A DNA stretch of 64,000 bases, taken from the NCBI GenBank assembly GCA_016710275.1, contig JADJXS010000001.1, forward strand, positions 2,728,001-2,792,000, given 5' to 3'. The position numbers and the translations under genes are program-made. Source of the DNA: Phycisphaerales bacterium (GTDB lineage: Bacteria > Planctomycetota > Phycisphaerae > UBA1845 > Fen-1342). The notes under the pieces were generated by a model that saw only the letters and a program-made list of their open reading frames with translations, was not told where the DNA came from and searched no databases. Of the stretch, positions 26,956 through 35,104 are shown one piece after another (position 1 is the stretch's first letter; every line of letters starts with the position of its first letter).

Positions 26956-27870
26956 ATGCGCTCCCCCGCTGTCCGCGTCGAGATCGACCTGCCGCGCGTT
27001 CGCGCGGCGGCCGCCGCCATCCGCGCACAGATCGGGCGCGACGTACGCCTGATTGCCATGATCAAAGCCGATGCATACGGCCTGGGCAGCGCGCAGGTGG
27101 CCGGCGCGCTCGATGGGCTGGTCGATGAATTCGCCTACTTCTCCATCGACGAAGCGCGGGTGGTGCGCCGGCCGGGGCTGGTCACGGGGCCGCCGGAGGG
27201 CGACCCGGACGAATTCACAGCGCTGGCCCTGCGGCCGGCGATCTCCACACTGGAGGAGGCCCGCCGCTTCGCCGGTCGCCGCGTGGCGCTGCACGTGGAC
27301 GTCGGAATGCAGCGCTTCGGCTTTGCACCCGAACGGCTCGACGAGTTCATCGCCATCTGCGGAAACGACGAGGCCTTCGCCCATACCGCCACGCTGCCGC
27401 AGGCAAAGGCGCTGGCCCGTGCCGCGCGCGGCCGCGTCCGGATGTTCCACTCGGCGGCCTCCTCGCTCCTCGATCAACCCGCCGCCCATCAGCACGCCGT
27501 CCGCCCCGGCTACGCCCTCTTCCGAACCGCCGTCCGCGTCACCACCCCGCTTCGACTGGTTCGACCCACAACCGGCCCGGTCGGCTACTCGCGATTTCGC
27601 GCCGAGCGCCTCGGCGTCATCATGGCCGGCTACGCCCACGGCCAGCGGCCCGCCCCCGTAATCATCAATGGCCGCATGCAACGGGTGCTGGAAGCGGGCA
27701 TGAACACGGCTTTCGTCACGGTCCACCCGGACGACCGCGAGGGGGATGAGGTGCTGATTCTTGGTGAGGGCGTTGAACCGGAGCGGATCGCACGAGCCAC
27801 GCGCACCCGACCCCATGAGGCGCTGCTGCGCGCATGCGGAATGGGCGAGCGGTTCTGGCGGATGGAATAG
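26956..27870 (+). CDS. Alanine racemase-like PLP enzyme (short form)
   Basis: A 304-residue protein of the alanine racemase fold. The PLP-binding Lys lies in MIKADAYGLG (AVVKANAYGHG in typical enzymes) and the second catalytic base, Tyr, in GYAHG (usually GYADG). VRPGYALF and HVDVGMQRFGF also fit. It is 50-60 residues shorter than Alr, mainly in loops and the C-terminal barrel, and the VSMD region reads EAGMNT. It may racemise another amino acid, or be a divergent Alr; which one cannot be told from sequence alone. GGAGG 9 nt before ATG 26956 sets the start, 28 bases after the E1 stop, so the two genes are probably co-transcribed. Confidence 0.72.
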   Translation: MRSPAVRVEIDLPRVRAAAAAIRAQIGRDVRLIAMIKADAYGLGSAQVAGALDGLVDEFAYFSIDEARVVRRPGLVTGPPEGDPDEFTALALRPAISTLEEARRFAGRRVALHVDVGMQRFGFAPERLDEFIAICGNDEAFAHTATLPQAKALARAARGRVRMFHSAASSLLDQPAAHQHAVRPGYALFRTAVRVTTPLRLVRPTTGPVGYSRFRAERLGVIMAGYAHGQRPAPVIINGRMQRVLEAGMNTAFVTVHPDDREGDEVLILGEGVEPERIARATRTRPHEALLRACGMGERFWRME

Positions 27871-27876
27871 CGGGGG

Positions 27877-28809
27877 CTAATCGTCCGACGCGGTCGTCGC
27901 GCCGGGAGACTTGTGCCCGATCAGCGTCCAACCCCGCTTGACCGTGTAGTAGTACGGCAGCAGTTCGCTGGGAAACACATCGCCCCTGGGCATGGTCTGG
28001 AAGCTGGGTGGCATTGCATTCGGATAGTACGAACCGCTGATGCGCGAATCCGGGCCGACGTGCAACGATTCGCCCGGTTGCCATACAAACGACTGCATCG
28101 TATCCACCGACTCGGCCTTCTCCGGGGCGAAACGAAGCCGCGCTACGTGACCATCCTGGTACAGGACGCTTGCTGAATAGTCGCGATGACGCCACGCGAC
28201 CGTGTTGTCGTACCAGCTTGGATCATTCCAGATGCCGTTGACCTGCCCTCGACCGCTGAGATTGTAGATTTGCGTCCAGTTTGAATCGGCAGAAAGCACG
28301 CGGCGTGACGCGTTCAGCGTATGCCCCTCAAACCGCCGCGATCGATCTGTATCAGCGGCGGCCGGCCGCCACCGCCACCCGCCCGCCGACAGCGGCACAC
28401 CGATGCCGTAGCTGTAATCCACGCCGCCCCGCCGCCCATCTCCCGGATAGGTGAACCCGCGCGAGCGCCCGCGTGCCTCATTCAGTGGATCGGGGCGCAT
28501 GTCGAACGGGCAGTACCCGACCGCCGGATTCCGCAGAACGCGCCGCTGAACCAGCAGATCAATCCACGTGTAAGGCGTCGGGCCGACGCCGTCGTCCCAT
28601 AGCGGATAAAACTCAAACTCCGTGTGCACGTCGTTGAGGCTCAGCCCAAGCTGCTGAAGCTGAGACGCGCAGACCGTGTCCATCGCCGACCGCCGCGCAA
28701 GCTGAATCGGCGGAAGCAGAACGGCAATCAGCAACGAAATCACACCAACGACGACAAGCAACTCGGCAAGCGAGAAGGCCCGTGCGTGATGATGGCTGCA
28801 AGCTCTCAT
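27877..28809 (-). CDS. Type IV prepilin-like protein (planctomycete DUF1559-type)
   Basis: A 310-residue protein starting MRACSHHHARAFSLAELLVV. The N-terminus is a class III signal: a short basic leader, then FSLAELLVVVGVISLLIAVL with Glu5 kept. The residue before the cleavage site is Ala where Gly is usual. The C-terminal part is a globular, Trp/Tyr-rich domain (YSYGIGVPLSAGGWRW, YNTVAWRHRD-like region, YQDGHVARL) similar to the large pseudopilin family common in planctomycetes. Exported and processed by a prepilin peptidase, if that enzyme accepts Ala. Its stop is 6 bases from the convergent racemase stop. Confidence 0.85.
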   Translation of the reverse strand: MRACSHHHARAFSLAELLVVVGVISLLIAVLLPPIQLARRSAMDTVCASQLQQLGLSLNDVHTEFEFYPLWDDGVGPTPYTWIDLLVQRRVLRNPAVGYCPFDMRPDPLNEARGRSRGFTYPGDGRRGGVDYSYGIGVPLSAGGWRWRPAAADTDRSRRFEGHTLNASRRVLSADSNWTQIYNLSGRGQVNGIWNDPSWYDNTVAWRHRDYSASVLYQDGHVARLRFAPEKAESVDTMQSFVWQPGESLHVGPDSRISGSYYPNAMPPSFQTMPRGDVFPSELLPYYYTVKRGWTLIGHKSPGATTASDD

Positions 28810-29208
28810 GGATCCAGATGACCTCTGGTTGTCCAACGCGTGGCGGCCGATCGCGAAATGGGCCGCCGTCCAAGCCGGGTGGGGCCTCACGAATGCCCCA
28901 TGAAAATGATCGTTGAGCCTAAACGCCGCCACGTCCACATTCAAGCCGAATTTCTCTTTTGTTTCCCCACGGGGCTGCCGGTCGCCGCGAAGCGCCTACC
29001 CGGCCCCGCTTCAATGAGAAACCCGCGGCCCGGTCGTCCATCGTCTCCTGCCCGCAACCCGGCCGGGCTCCCTCTGCCGCCTGCATCCGACCGCCGACTT
29101 GCGCCGATACCCATACCATCGGCGGCGACGCACGCAGCTCCTGCGTGTAAAATGGCCCCGACTCGGCGAATTGCCGCCACGGCAGTTATAGGTCGTTCTG
29201 GTGCGGAT
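28810..29208. other. Divergent intergenic region, 399 bases
   Basis: Between the prepilin-like gene (minus) and the small membrane protein gene (plus). A frame is open across much of it on the plus strand, but its translation is Pro/Arg/Ala-rich and unlike protein. I see no RNA gene, repeat or convincing promoter. Confidence 0.35.
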
Positions 29209-29715
29209 ATGCCCGAATTCTGGGTTCATCTCTATTACTTCGCCGGCATTCTGGTAGCGGCCGCCTGCTTCGCGATCATGGAAATCCAGATCGAGGGGCC
29301 GGCCGGCTGGGCTCAGAATCTGCCGACCTGGCGCGTACGAAACCCGCGCGTCAAGGAGTGGATGAACCGCCTGTTTCCCGGCCGCCCGATCACCGGCTAT
29401 CACGCTTCGATCCTGGTGTTCATTGCCATCGTCGCGCATCTGCCGTTTGCGCTCGGCATGCCATGGACCCCCGGCGGACAGGCCCGCGCCGTCGCGTTCA
29501 TCATTTTTTTCTGGGTGGCCGAGGATTTCCTGTGGTTCGTGCTGAACCCGCACTTCGGCCTCAGGAAATTCCGCCCGCAGCACATCGAGTGGCATCGCAA
29601 GGCGTGGTGGTGGATTGCGCCGCGGGATTACTGGATCGGCCTGGCGCTGGCCGTCACGATCTACGTCCTGAGCCGCGGCGATCAGCGCGAGATCATCGTC
29701 GCCATGCGCCAATAG
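29209..29715 (+). CDS. Small integral membrane protein, unknown function
   Basis: A 168-residue protein starting MPEFWVHLYYFAGILVAAAC with four likely membrane helices (about 4-25, 63-80, 90-110 and 140-160). Between helices 3 and 4 is a charged loop with a conserved-looking HIEWHRKAWWWIAPRDYW, where paired His and Trp residues might bind a ligand or metal. ATG 29209 is the natural start because the frame upstream is not protein-like. No family recognised. Confidence 0.65.
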   Translation: MPEFWVHLYYFAGILVAAACFAIMEIQIEGPAGWAQNLPTWRVRNPRVKEWMNRLFPGRPITGYHASILVFIAIVAHLPFALGMPWTPGGQARAVAFIIFFWVAEDFLWFVLNPHFGLRKFRPQHIEWHRKAWWWIAPRDYWIGLALAVTIYVLSRGDQREIIVAMRQ

Positions 29716-29779
29716 CCCTGCCGCAAGGCACAATGCTCGCCGCCGCAGTCGCCTGTGCGCCAACGATTCCGTCAGCCGC

Positions 29780-30118
29780 TCAGCGCAGCCACGTCTCGCT
29801 GCGCTCCGACACCGCGCCGTGAAACACCCCGCCGCCCATCTTGTCGTAGAACGATTGATCGTCGAACAGGATCGTTGTGGACGTGCTGTAAGAATCCACG
29901 CGGTAGCCGATGATCGCCTCCGGCACGAGCGTCCGCCGCCCGAACCCTTCGGCGCCTCGAGCGATCTCGGCGGAAGGCCCAAGCACCAGGTTGGCGTTCG
30001 GACGCGCTGATCGGGGGGCGTAGCATGGCGCCGAGCAGCATCCGGCCAGCCATACCGCCAGTAACGCGGAGGATGACCACATCGCTCTCTGTAAGCTGAT
30101 CCTCGCAGCGGATCTCAT
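29780..30118 (-). CDS. Small putative lipoprotein
   Basis: A 112-residue protein starting MRSAARISLQRAMWSSSALL, with a basic n-region, hydrophobic core and lipobox-like WLAGC followed by several Cys. The mature part is about 85 residues (ANLVLGPSAEIARGAEGF, PEAIIGYRVDSYSTSTTILF, DDQSFYDKMGGG). No family recognised. A start at 30082 has a weak AGAGAG site but would lose the basic n-region, so 30118 is preferred. Confidence 0.55.
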   Translation of the reverse strand: MRSAARISLQRAMWSSSALLAVWLAGCCSAPCYAPRSARPNANLVLGPSAEIARGAEGFGRRTLVPEAIIGYRVDSYSTSTTILFDDQSFYDKMGGGVFHGAVSERSETWLR

Positions 30119-30202
30119 GCAGATGCTAGGGGGCGCTGCACAGCCCACGTCAACTGTGGCGCCGGTGCATCGCGTTTCATCGCGTCGAAGCCTGCACGCG
30201 CC

Positions 30203-30217
30203 ACCCGATTATCGGGT
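30203..30217. repeat. 15-bp palindrome between divergent genes
   Basis: ACCCGAT and ATCGGGT flank a single T. It lies between the lipoprotein start (30118) and the PEP-CTERM-like gene (30391), where an operator would be expected; there is no other support for that role. Confidence 0.25.
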
Positions 30218-30390
30218 TCCGCCCCCCTTTTCAACCCGCCCTACCGCGGAGCGAATCCCGGTTCGCACTTGCTTCCGGCCACAGCGCGACCCATAGAATC
30301 CCCGGCCCGCCGCCCGCAATCAGGGTCGCCGCGCGGCGCGCCCCCCGGGTTCCGCAGTCGTGTGCGTCGTCAGCAGTGAGGTTCGACCGA

Positions 30391-31224
30391 ATGTCACCAC
30401 CAGCACGATGCAGGGCGCTTCCGCGCTGGGTCGCGGTCGGTGTACTGCTTTCCTGGGTCACAGCCGCGACCGCCGCCGAAGTCGTGCTTTCCGCCACGGC
30501 GGACGCGATGGCTCGCGAGATGGCCCCCACGACGAACTATGGAACTTCGGGCGGCCTGGCCGCCAGTGGTTCAGCCGCGGTAAACGGCGCGGGCCAGGCC
30601 CGCGGGCGCGCGGAGACCATCCTGCGGTTTGAAGCCGGCCCCGCGGTGGCCGCCTTCGACGCCGCCTACGGCTCCGGAGACTGGACCGTCACGAGCATCC
30701 TGCTCGAAATCACGGAGATCGCCGAGCCGGGAAATCCGCTCTTCGCCCGCGGGGCAGGCGACTTCTCCATCCGCTGGACAAGTGGAGACCTCTGGTCCGA
30801 AGGACCAGGCTCGCCGCAGGCCCCGACCACCGGCGTCGGCGACGAAGTGACCTGGAACACGCTCACGGCGCTCATCGGCAGTTCATCACTCGCACCGCTG
30901 GGCAACTTCAGTCGCCTCGGCGTGGATGGAGTTCGGTTTCTGCCCCTCACGCCGGCGGCGGAACTGCTGGCCGACATCGGCGCCGGCAGCGACGTGTCGC
31001 TGCTCGCGTCGCCGCTGACAGATGGACTCGGGATGACGTTCTACTCCCGAAGCGGGGCGGGAGCCGCTTCCGCACCGAAGCTCATCATCCGGGCCGTGCC
31101 CGAACCCTGCACTGCGGGGTTGATTGCACTCGGGCTGTTCCTGGCACGCGGAAACCGGTCGCGATCAACCCGCGTCTCCAACGGCCGGCTCAACCCTCCC
31201 CGATCCCGCGCTTCTCGCGACTGA
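30391..31224 (+). CDS. PEP-CTERM-like exported protein
   Basis: A 277-residue protein with an N-terminal signal (AVGVLLSWVTAATAAE) and a beta-rich body resembling the exported DNRLRE-like proteins: repeated short strands such as AETILRFEAGPAVAAF and TVTSILLEITEIA. Near the C-terminus the motif VPEP, a hydrophobic stretch (CTAGLIALGLFLA) and a basic cluster (RGNRSR) resemble a PEP-CTERM exosortase-sorting signal. About 20 extra residues follow the basic cluster, which is unusual because the signal is normally at the very end. ATG 30391 has GAGG 9 nt upstream. Its last 35 bases overlap the convergent hpf gene. Confidence 0.72.
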   Translation: MSPPARCRALPRWVAVGVLLSWVTAATAAEVVLSATADAMAREMAPTTNYGTSGGLAASGSAAVNGAGQARGRAETILRFEAGPAVAAFDAAYGSGDWTVTSILLEITEIAEPGNPLFARGAGDFSIRWTSGDLWSEGPGSPQAPTTGVGDEVTWNTLTALIGSSSLAPLGNFSRLGVDGVRFLPLTPAAELLADIGAGSDVSLLASPLTDGLGMTFYSRSGAGAASAPKLIIRAVPEPCTAGLIALGLFLARGNRSRSTRVSNGRLNPPRSRASRD

Positions 31225-31510
31225 CCTGCCGGCCCAGCGCTGCGCGCATCCGATCCACCGCCACGTCAATCACGGATGAAAAGTCGCTGCCGATCTCGCG
31301 AATGCGCACATCCCCGCCGTCGAGCTGCAACTCGATCGAGCAGATCTTGTCGACCCGATGCTGATTCGGACCGGTTTCATCCTCCAGGCGAACGGTCGCC
31401 CGGCGCACGTGAGACTCGAACCGCTGCAAACCCGCCGCGATCCGCTCCTGCGCCATCTCACGAACCACAGTCGGATTGTCCACACCTCGAACAAACACGC
31501 TCATTTCCAT
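31190..31510 (-). CDS. hpf: Ribosome hibernation promotion factor, short HPF/RaiA type
   Basis: A 106-residue protein beginning MEMSVFVRGVDNPTVVREMA with the HPF/RaiA fold pattern (MAQERIAAGLQRFESHV, KICSIELQLDGGDVRIREIG, DVAVDRMRAAL). It would bind the 30S decoding centre and silence ribosomes in resting cells. Only the N-terminal domain is present, with no long-HPF dimerisation domain, so it is of the short form. ATG 31510 has GGAG 9 nt upstream. It starts 36 bases after the end of the UspA gene on the same strand, making a plausible stress/dormancy operon. Confidence 0.85.
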   Translation of the reverse strand: MEMSVFVRGVDNPTVVREMAQERIAAGLQRFESHVRRATVRLEDETGPNQHRVDKICSIELQLDGGDVRIREIGSDFSSVIDVAVDRMRAALGRQVSREKRGIGEG

Positions 31511-31546
31511 GTCGCACCACTCCGCTTTCCACGCTGTCCGGCCCGC

Positions 31547-31747
31547 CTACCCGCCGCGGCTCAATCCCGCCGAGTGAATCACCTCCACCGAGCAGGGCGC
31601 CCTCGTCGCCACCGCCGCCGAGACGCTCCCGAGCAGCCAGCGCTCGCCGCGGGTCAGCCCCCGTGCTCCAACGAATATCGTATCCGCCTCCCACGACCCG
31701 GCCTCGGCGACCACGACGTGCTTGGCGTCCCCGCTGCGCACAACCAC
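31547..31747 (-). CDS. C-terminal piece of frameshifted tandem universal stress protein
   Basis: This frame holds the end of the second UspA domain: VVRSGDAKHVVVAEAGSWEA, then IFVGARGLTRGERWLLGSVS with the nucleotide-binding GxRG(9x)GS pattern, then APCSVEVIHSAG. The frame is open upstream to about 31802 (QQLSECGLEASVVV), so the GTG at 31747 is not a real start. Adding one C to the C4 run at 31798-31801 joins it to the N-terminal piece; the total 31547-32466 plus one base is exactly 307 codons. Confidence 0.8.
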   Translation of the reverse strand: MVVRSGDAKHVVVAEAGSWEADTIFVGARGLTRGERWLLGSVSAAVATRAPCSVEVIHSAGLSRGG

Positions 31748-32466
31748 CGACGCTTCCAGCCCGCACTCCGAAAGCTGCTGCGCGCCCGCTTCGCGATCCC
31801 CTCACCCCACGCCTCCGGCGAGAGATGCGGGCCGATCATCGCCGTCAGCGGCGCATTGTGCAGCCGCCAGTTCGCCGCCGTCACCACCCGCACCGACGTG
31901 CCCTTCGGCCAGCGCCGCCCGCACACCGCCTTCACCGCCGCATCGCTGTCCGGCGAGCCGTCCACCGCAACGATGACGCGGATTTCCGGCCGTTGCCGCG
32001 GCTCGCGACCGATCCGCACCGTGCAGCGCAGCTCATCCAGCACCCGCAACGAAACGCTGCCCAGCAGAACCCGGCCCAGAGCGCTGCGCCCGTGAGACCC
32101 GACCGCAACAAGCTCCGCGCCCAGCCGCTCGGCCGTCGTGATGATCGACCACGCGGGCGAATCGGCGGCAGTCTCCGCCGAAACGCGCCAACCGGGAAAA
32201 TCCGAGCGCAGCCGGGCACAGGCCCGCGCCGCGAACTCGCGGGCATCCGCCAGCGCCTGCTCGGCCAACTGCCGCACGCGCGGAAACGAAGCCGCCTGAT
32301 CCTGCCCGGACGCCTGCGCCACGGCCTCCGAACCGGCCCCCGGCAACCACACATCCGCGACGCTCAGGACCGTCGCCTCACAATCCCCCGGCAATCCCGC
32401 CCGGCGCAGACCGGAGAGCATCGCGTCCGCCTGCGAAGAGCCGTCAACCGCCACCAGGATGCGCAT
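31654..32466 (-). CDS. N-terminal piece of frameshifted tandem universal stress protein (UspA)
   Basis: ATG 32466 starts MRILVAVDGSSQADAML, the classic Usp N-terminus. The first domain is complete with GSHGRSALGRVLLGSVSLRV, the ATP-binding pattern G2xG9xGS. A second domain starts at VIVAVDGSPDSDAAVKAV and runs normally to PEAWGEG; after 31800 the frame turns to Arg/Trp-rich nonsense and ends at 31654. The correct continuation is one base away (feature at 31547). UspA proteins are ATP-binding stress and dormancy proteins of the cytoplasm. Confidence 0.82.
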   Translation of the reverse strand: MRILVAVDGSSQADAMLSGLRRAGLPGDCEATVLSVADVWLPGAGSEAVAQASGQDQAASFPRVRQLAEQALADAREFAARACARLRSDFPGWRVSAETAADSPAWSIITTAERLGAELVAVGSHGRSALGRVLLGSVSLRVLDELRCTVRIGREPRQRPEIRVIVAVDGSPDSDAAVKAVCGRRWPKGTSVRVVTAANWRLHNAPLTAMIGPHLSPEAWGEGIAKRARSSFRSAGWKRRWLCAAGTPSTSWSPRPGRGRRIRYSLEHGG

Positions 32467-32728
32467 GGCCCAACCGTCCTTTCGATCCGCGCGAATGCCG
32501 GCCACCTCGGACCGGACTCCGCGCCGCCCACACCGGATGACTCCGGCCGGGCCGCTGCTTCGCGACACTCAGTTATTCCGTGAATCGAACGCTGCGCTCA
32601 CGGGTAAACGCCCGCGAGCAAGCGCATTCGGCAAGCACACTGCGACCCCGGCCGCGCCTCCCCGGCTGCGCCTCGGCCGTTGACCAACAATCGCGAATCC
32701 CGCCCTTCGTCGAAACAAGCGCTCCGCA

Positions 32729-33922
32729 CTACTTGGCCTCTTCAGCACAGTGACGGGCCAGCGCCCCCAGTACGTTGGGCCAGGCGGCGGCGAAATACTT
32801 GCGGACATCCTCCCAGTTTCCACCCTCGCCAAACCCCATGTGCGAGAGTCGCACCCGCGTCCGCTGCTCGTCCATCTCAATGAACTCCACCACCACCCAC
32901 GTCCGCTGCTCGCGCTCCACCGGGAACTTCGGCGGCGCGTTCCACGTGAACGAGAGCATCCGCCCCGGCACATAACTCAACACGCGACAGCCCTCCGCGC
33001 CGCGCTGACCGGCCGGCGCATCCGGCGCGAAGTACAATTCGTAAGCGCCCCCAATCCGCATCTCGACCTTCGACTCCACGCCGAGAAACGCCTTCAGCCC
33101 ATCCGGCGTCGTCCAGAGCCGATACACCTCCTCGCGACCCTTGCGTACCTGAACCTCCACCTCGATCCCGGCCTTTCCGACTGCCGGCGCAGCAAAGTCG
33201 CCGAACTCGCCGTTGCGAGTGGCGGCCGGCTTCGTCGAGGTGCTCGTCCCGCCCACTGGCTGCGTCGCCGCCGGTTCAGAACCGGAAGATGCGGTCGGCT
33301 GCACGGCGGCAGGCGCCGCAGAATCCGCGGCGGCGCGATGCGCCTCGAGCTTCTTGCGCGCGGCTGTCGCGACCAGCACCGGCTCGAGCCGCTCGCGGCG
33401 CAGCGACCCCATCCCGGCAATCACCTTCCCCGTGTCACCGTCAACGAGGTACGACATCGGAATCGCCATCGCCGTGAACTGCTCCCCCAGCAGCGCGGCG
33501 TCCTCGTACACATTCGTCCAGCCGATCTTCTGCTCGGCGAGGAACGCCGCGGCCTTCTCCGGCGTGCCGTCCACGCGGTTGGAGTCCTGAAGCAGCCCGA
33601 TCATCTCCACGTTGTGCTCGCGATACTGCTCGTGCACCTTGCGCCAATAGGGCAGTTCCTCCCGGCAGTGCGGGCACCACGTCGCCCAGAACGTGACCAG
33701 CACCAGCTTGCCGCGATAGTCCTCGGGAACGCGGATGCTCCGGCCATCCATCGAGACCACGGCGAAGCGCATTTCTTCCGGCGCACGGGTCGGCGTCTGC
33801 GGGGACGCCCCGGGTCGAAGATTGGACGACGCCCCCAGTGTCTGGTGCGTCTCCTGCGCGAGTGCCGCCAGAGCCGACGACAAAACCACCAGCGCCGCCA
33901 GCGGCGCAGCATAGCGCACCAT
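32729..33922 (-). CDS. Exported thioredoxin (TlpA-type) fused to a SRPBCC/AHSA1 domain
   Basis: A 397-residue protein with signal peptide (YAAPLAALVVLSSALAALAQ). Residues about 50-185 form a TlpA/AhpC-type thioredoxin domain with active site WCPHC in LVLVTFWATWCPHC and the cis-Pro region AIPMSYLVDG. A Ser/Thr/Ala/Pro linker of about 50 residues leads to a SRPBCC domain (about 255-395: VEVQVRKGREEVYRLWTT, KVEMRIGGAYELYFAPDA, GRMLSFTWNAPPKFP), which usually binds hydrophobic ligands in a cavity. ATG 33922 has GGGAG 8 nt upstream. The joined domains suggest a periplasmic redox protein acting on, or sensing, a bound ligand; this is inference. Confidence 0.88.
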   Translation of the reverse strand: MVRYAAPLAALVVLSSALAALAQETHQTLGASSNLRPGASPQTPTRAPEEMRFAVVSMDGRSIRVPEDYRGKLVLVTFWATWCPHCREELPYWRKVHEQYREHNVEMIGLLQDSNRVDGTPEKAAAFLAEQKIGWTNVYEDAALLGEQFTAMAIPMSYLVDGDTGKVIAGMGSLRRERLEPVLVATAARKKLEAHRAAADSAAPAAVQPTASSGSEPAATQPVGGTSTSTKPAATRNGEFGDFAAPAVGKAGIEVEVQVRKGREEVYRLWTTPDGLKAFLGVESKVEMRIGGAYELYFAPDAPAGQRGAEGCRVLSYVPGRMLSFTWNAPPKFPVEREQRTWVVVEFIEMDEQRTRVRLSHMGFGEGGNWEDVRKYFAAAWPNVLGALARHCAEEAK

Positions 33923-34121
33923 CTCACGCACTCCCGCCTTACGCAGCGGCGCTTGCAGCCGGCGTGCCCTCGACGCCTGCCGACGCAACCGGCTGATTGG
34001 CCATGCTCAGAGTGTACCGCGCGCCCGCCGGTCGGGCTTCCGGCGGCCGCGTATACGGCGACCAGGTCCGTGACGATCCGTCCTTCGGCGATCGGGCTTG
34101 AGTCGGCCGGGTATTCGGCGT

Positions 34122-34541
34122 TCAGGCTTCCGGCGGGCGGGCACGCATCCGCTTGGTCTCGGAGCGTTGCTGCTTCGCGGCCAATCGGCGTCGGCGCGAG
34201 CCGGCAGTCGGACGGGTGGGGGTGCGCGGACGCTCGACGTGCGTCGCGGCGATCAGCAGCGTCAGAAGCCGCTGCTCCGCGTCGGCACGATTCGCGGACT
34301 GGGATCGCTCGCTCTGCGACACGATTCGGATGCGCCCATCCGCTGAAAGCCGCTTGGCCATCCGCCGCCGAATCAGCGTGCGCTGCGCCGCGTCAAACTT
34401 GGGGCACTGCTCGAAATCAAAAAGCACGACGGCGCGGGTGCTGACCTTGTTGACGTGCTGTCCCCCGGGACCGCCCCCGCGATCAAACTCGTGGGAAATG
34501 TGCGGCAGGAGATCGTCGAGCGTGATGTCCGGCGATGGCAT
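34122..34541 (-). CDS. arfB: Alternative ribosome-rescue factor (peptidyl-tRNA hydrolase ArfB)
   Basis: A 139-residue single-domain release-factor homologue. GGGPGGQHVNKVSTRA carries the catalytic GGQ (residues 26-28) that hydrolyses peptidyl-tRNA on stalled ribosomes, and the basic C-terminal tail (GSRRRRLAAKQQRSETKRMR) is the part that enters the empty mRNA channel in ArfB. There is no stop-codon-recognition domain. ATG 34541 has AGGA 6 nt upstream; the longer frame to 34589 is less likely. Confidence 0.92.
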   Translation of the reverse strand: MPSPDITLDDLLPHISHEFDRGGGPGGQHVNKVSTRAVVLFDFEQCPKFDAAQRTLIRRRMAKRLSADGRIRIVSQSERSQSANRADAEQRLLTLLIAATHVERPRTPTRPTAGSRRRRLAAKQQRSETKRMRARPPEA

Positions 34542-35104
34542 GGCGAGTCCTGCGGGGCGATGGAAGCGCCGCGCGGCCGAGGCAAGCACAGCGCAGCCGA
34601 AGATCGCACCACGCGGCCGCCCGTTACGGCGTCAGCACATCGCCACATACGCGGCGACAAAGTACACGACGATGCGCGCCCGTTGCGGCGTCCACAGAAA
34701 TAACATTCGCCCTCCACCGGGGCCTGCCTGCGCGGGTCAACGTGCACAGGCAGCACGGCTGATGGCGATCTTACGTCGTTGCGCTGCGCGGATTCCAGAC
34801 AAATCTCGCTGCCGCCGCGCTCTGATAAACCGACGGCTAATAATAATGTGCCGGCCCCGCCCACGGGGCGCTCGACACTGGTTCCGCGCACGACCGCCCC
34901 GACCATGAAGAACCCCCTTCGCCCCCTGCGCCCTCTTCTCCCTCTTCGCCCGTATGGCGCGCGGTCGTTGCCGGTGACTTCAGTCACTGGTACCCGATAC
35001 CCCTCCGCCTCCCGCCCGGAGGGCGGACGAAGTTCACTTCCCGGCCGAAGTGCCTCAACCGCCCGGCCGGCCGGGCGGCGCAAGCGGAGAAATGAAAACC
35101 CGAC
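34542..35104. other. Non-coding stretch, 563 bases, hairpin-rich near fliM
   Basis: No protein-like frame on either strand. A pyrimidine-rich run (about 34908-34950) is followed by the hairpin cluster annotated at 34971-35078. The left half, upstream of arfB, holds no feature I can support. Because both flanking genes run minus, the right half is the 3' region of fliM. Confidence 0.45.
34971..35078 (-). repeat. Cluster of four hairpins downstream of fliM
   Basis: In order: CCGGTGACT-TC-AGTCACTGG (34971-34990, one mismatch); CCTCCG with CGGAGG (35002-35007 and 35017-35022); CACTTC-CCGGCC-GAAGTG (35035-35052); and a perfect 20-bp palindrome CCGCCCGGCCGGCCGGGCGG (35059-35078). Together they would form a strongly folded 3' end on the fliM transcript, or represent REP-like elements. 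No T-run is present. Confidence 0.5.

Noticed and set aside
23424..27065. 1213-residue open frame on the minus strand
   Set aside because: Antisense to the E1 gene and the orphan protein; composition is rich in Arg, Ala, Gly and Val without family motifs. High GC keeps shadow frames open.
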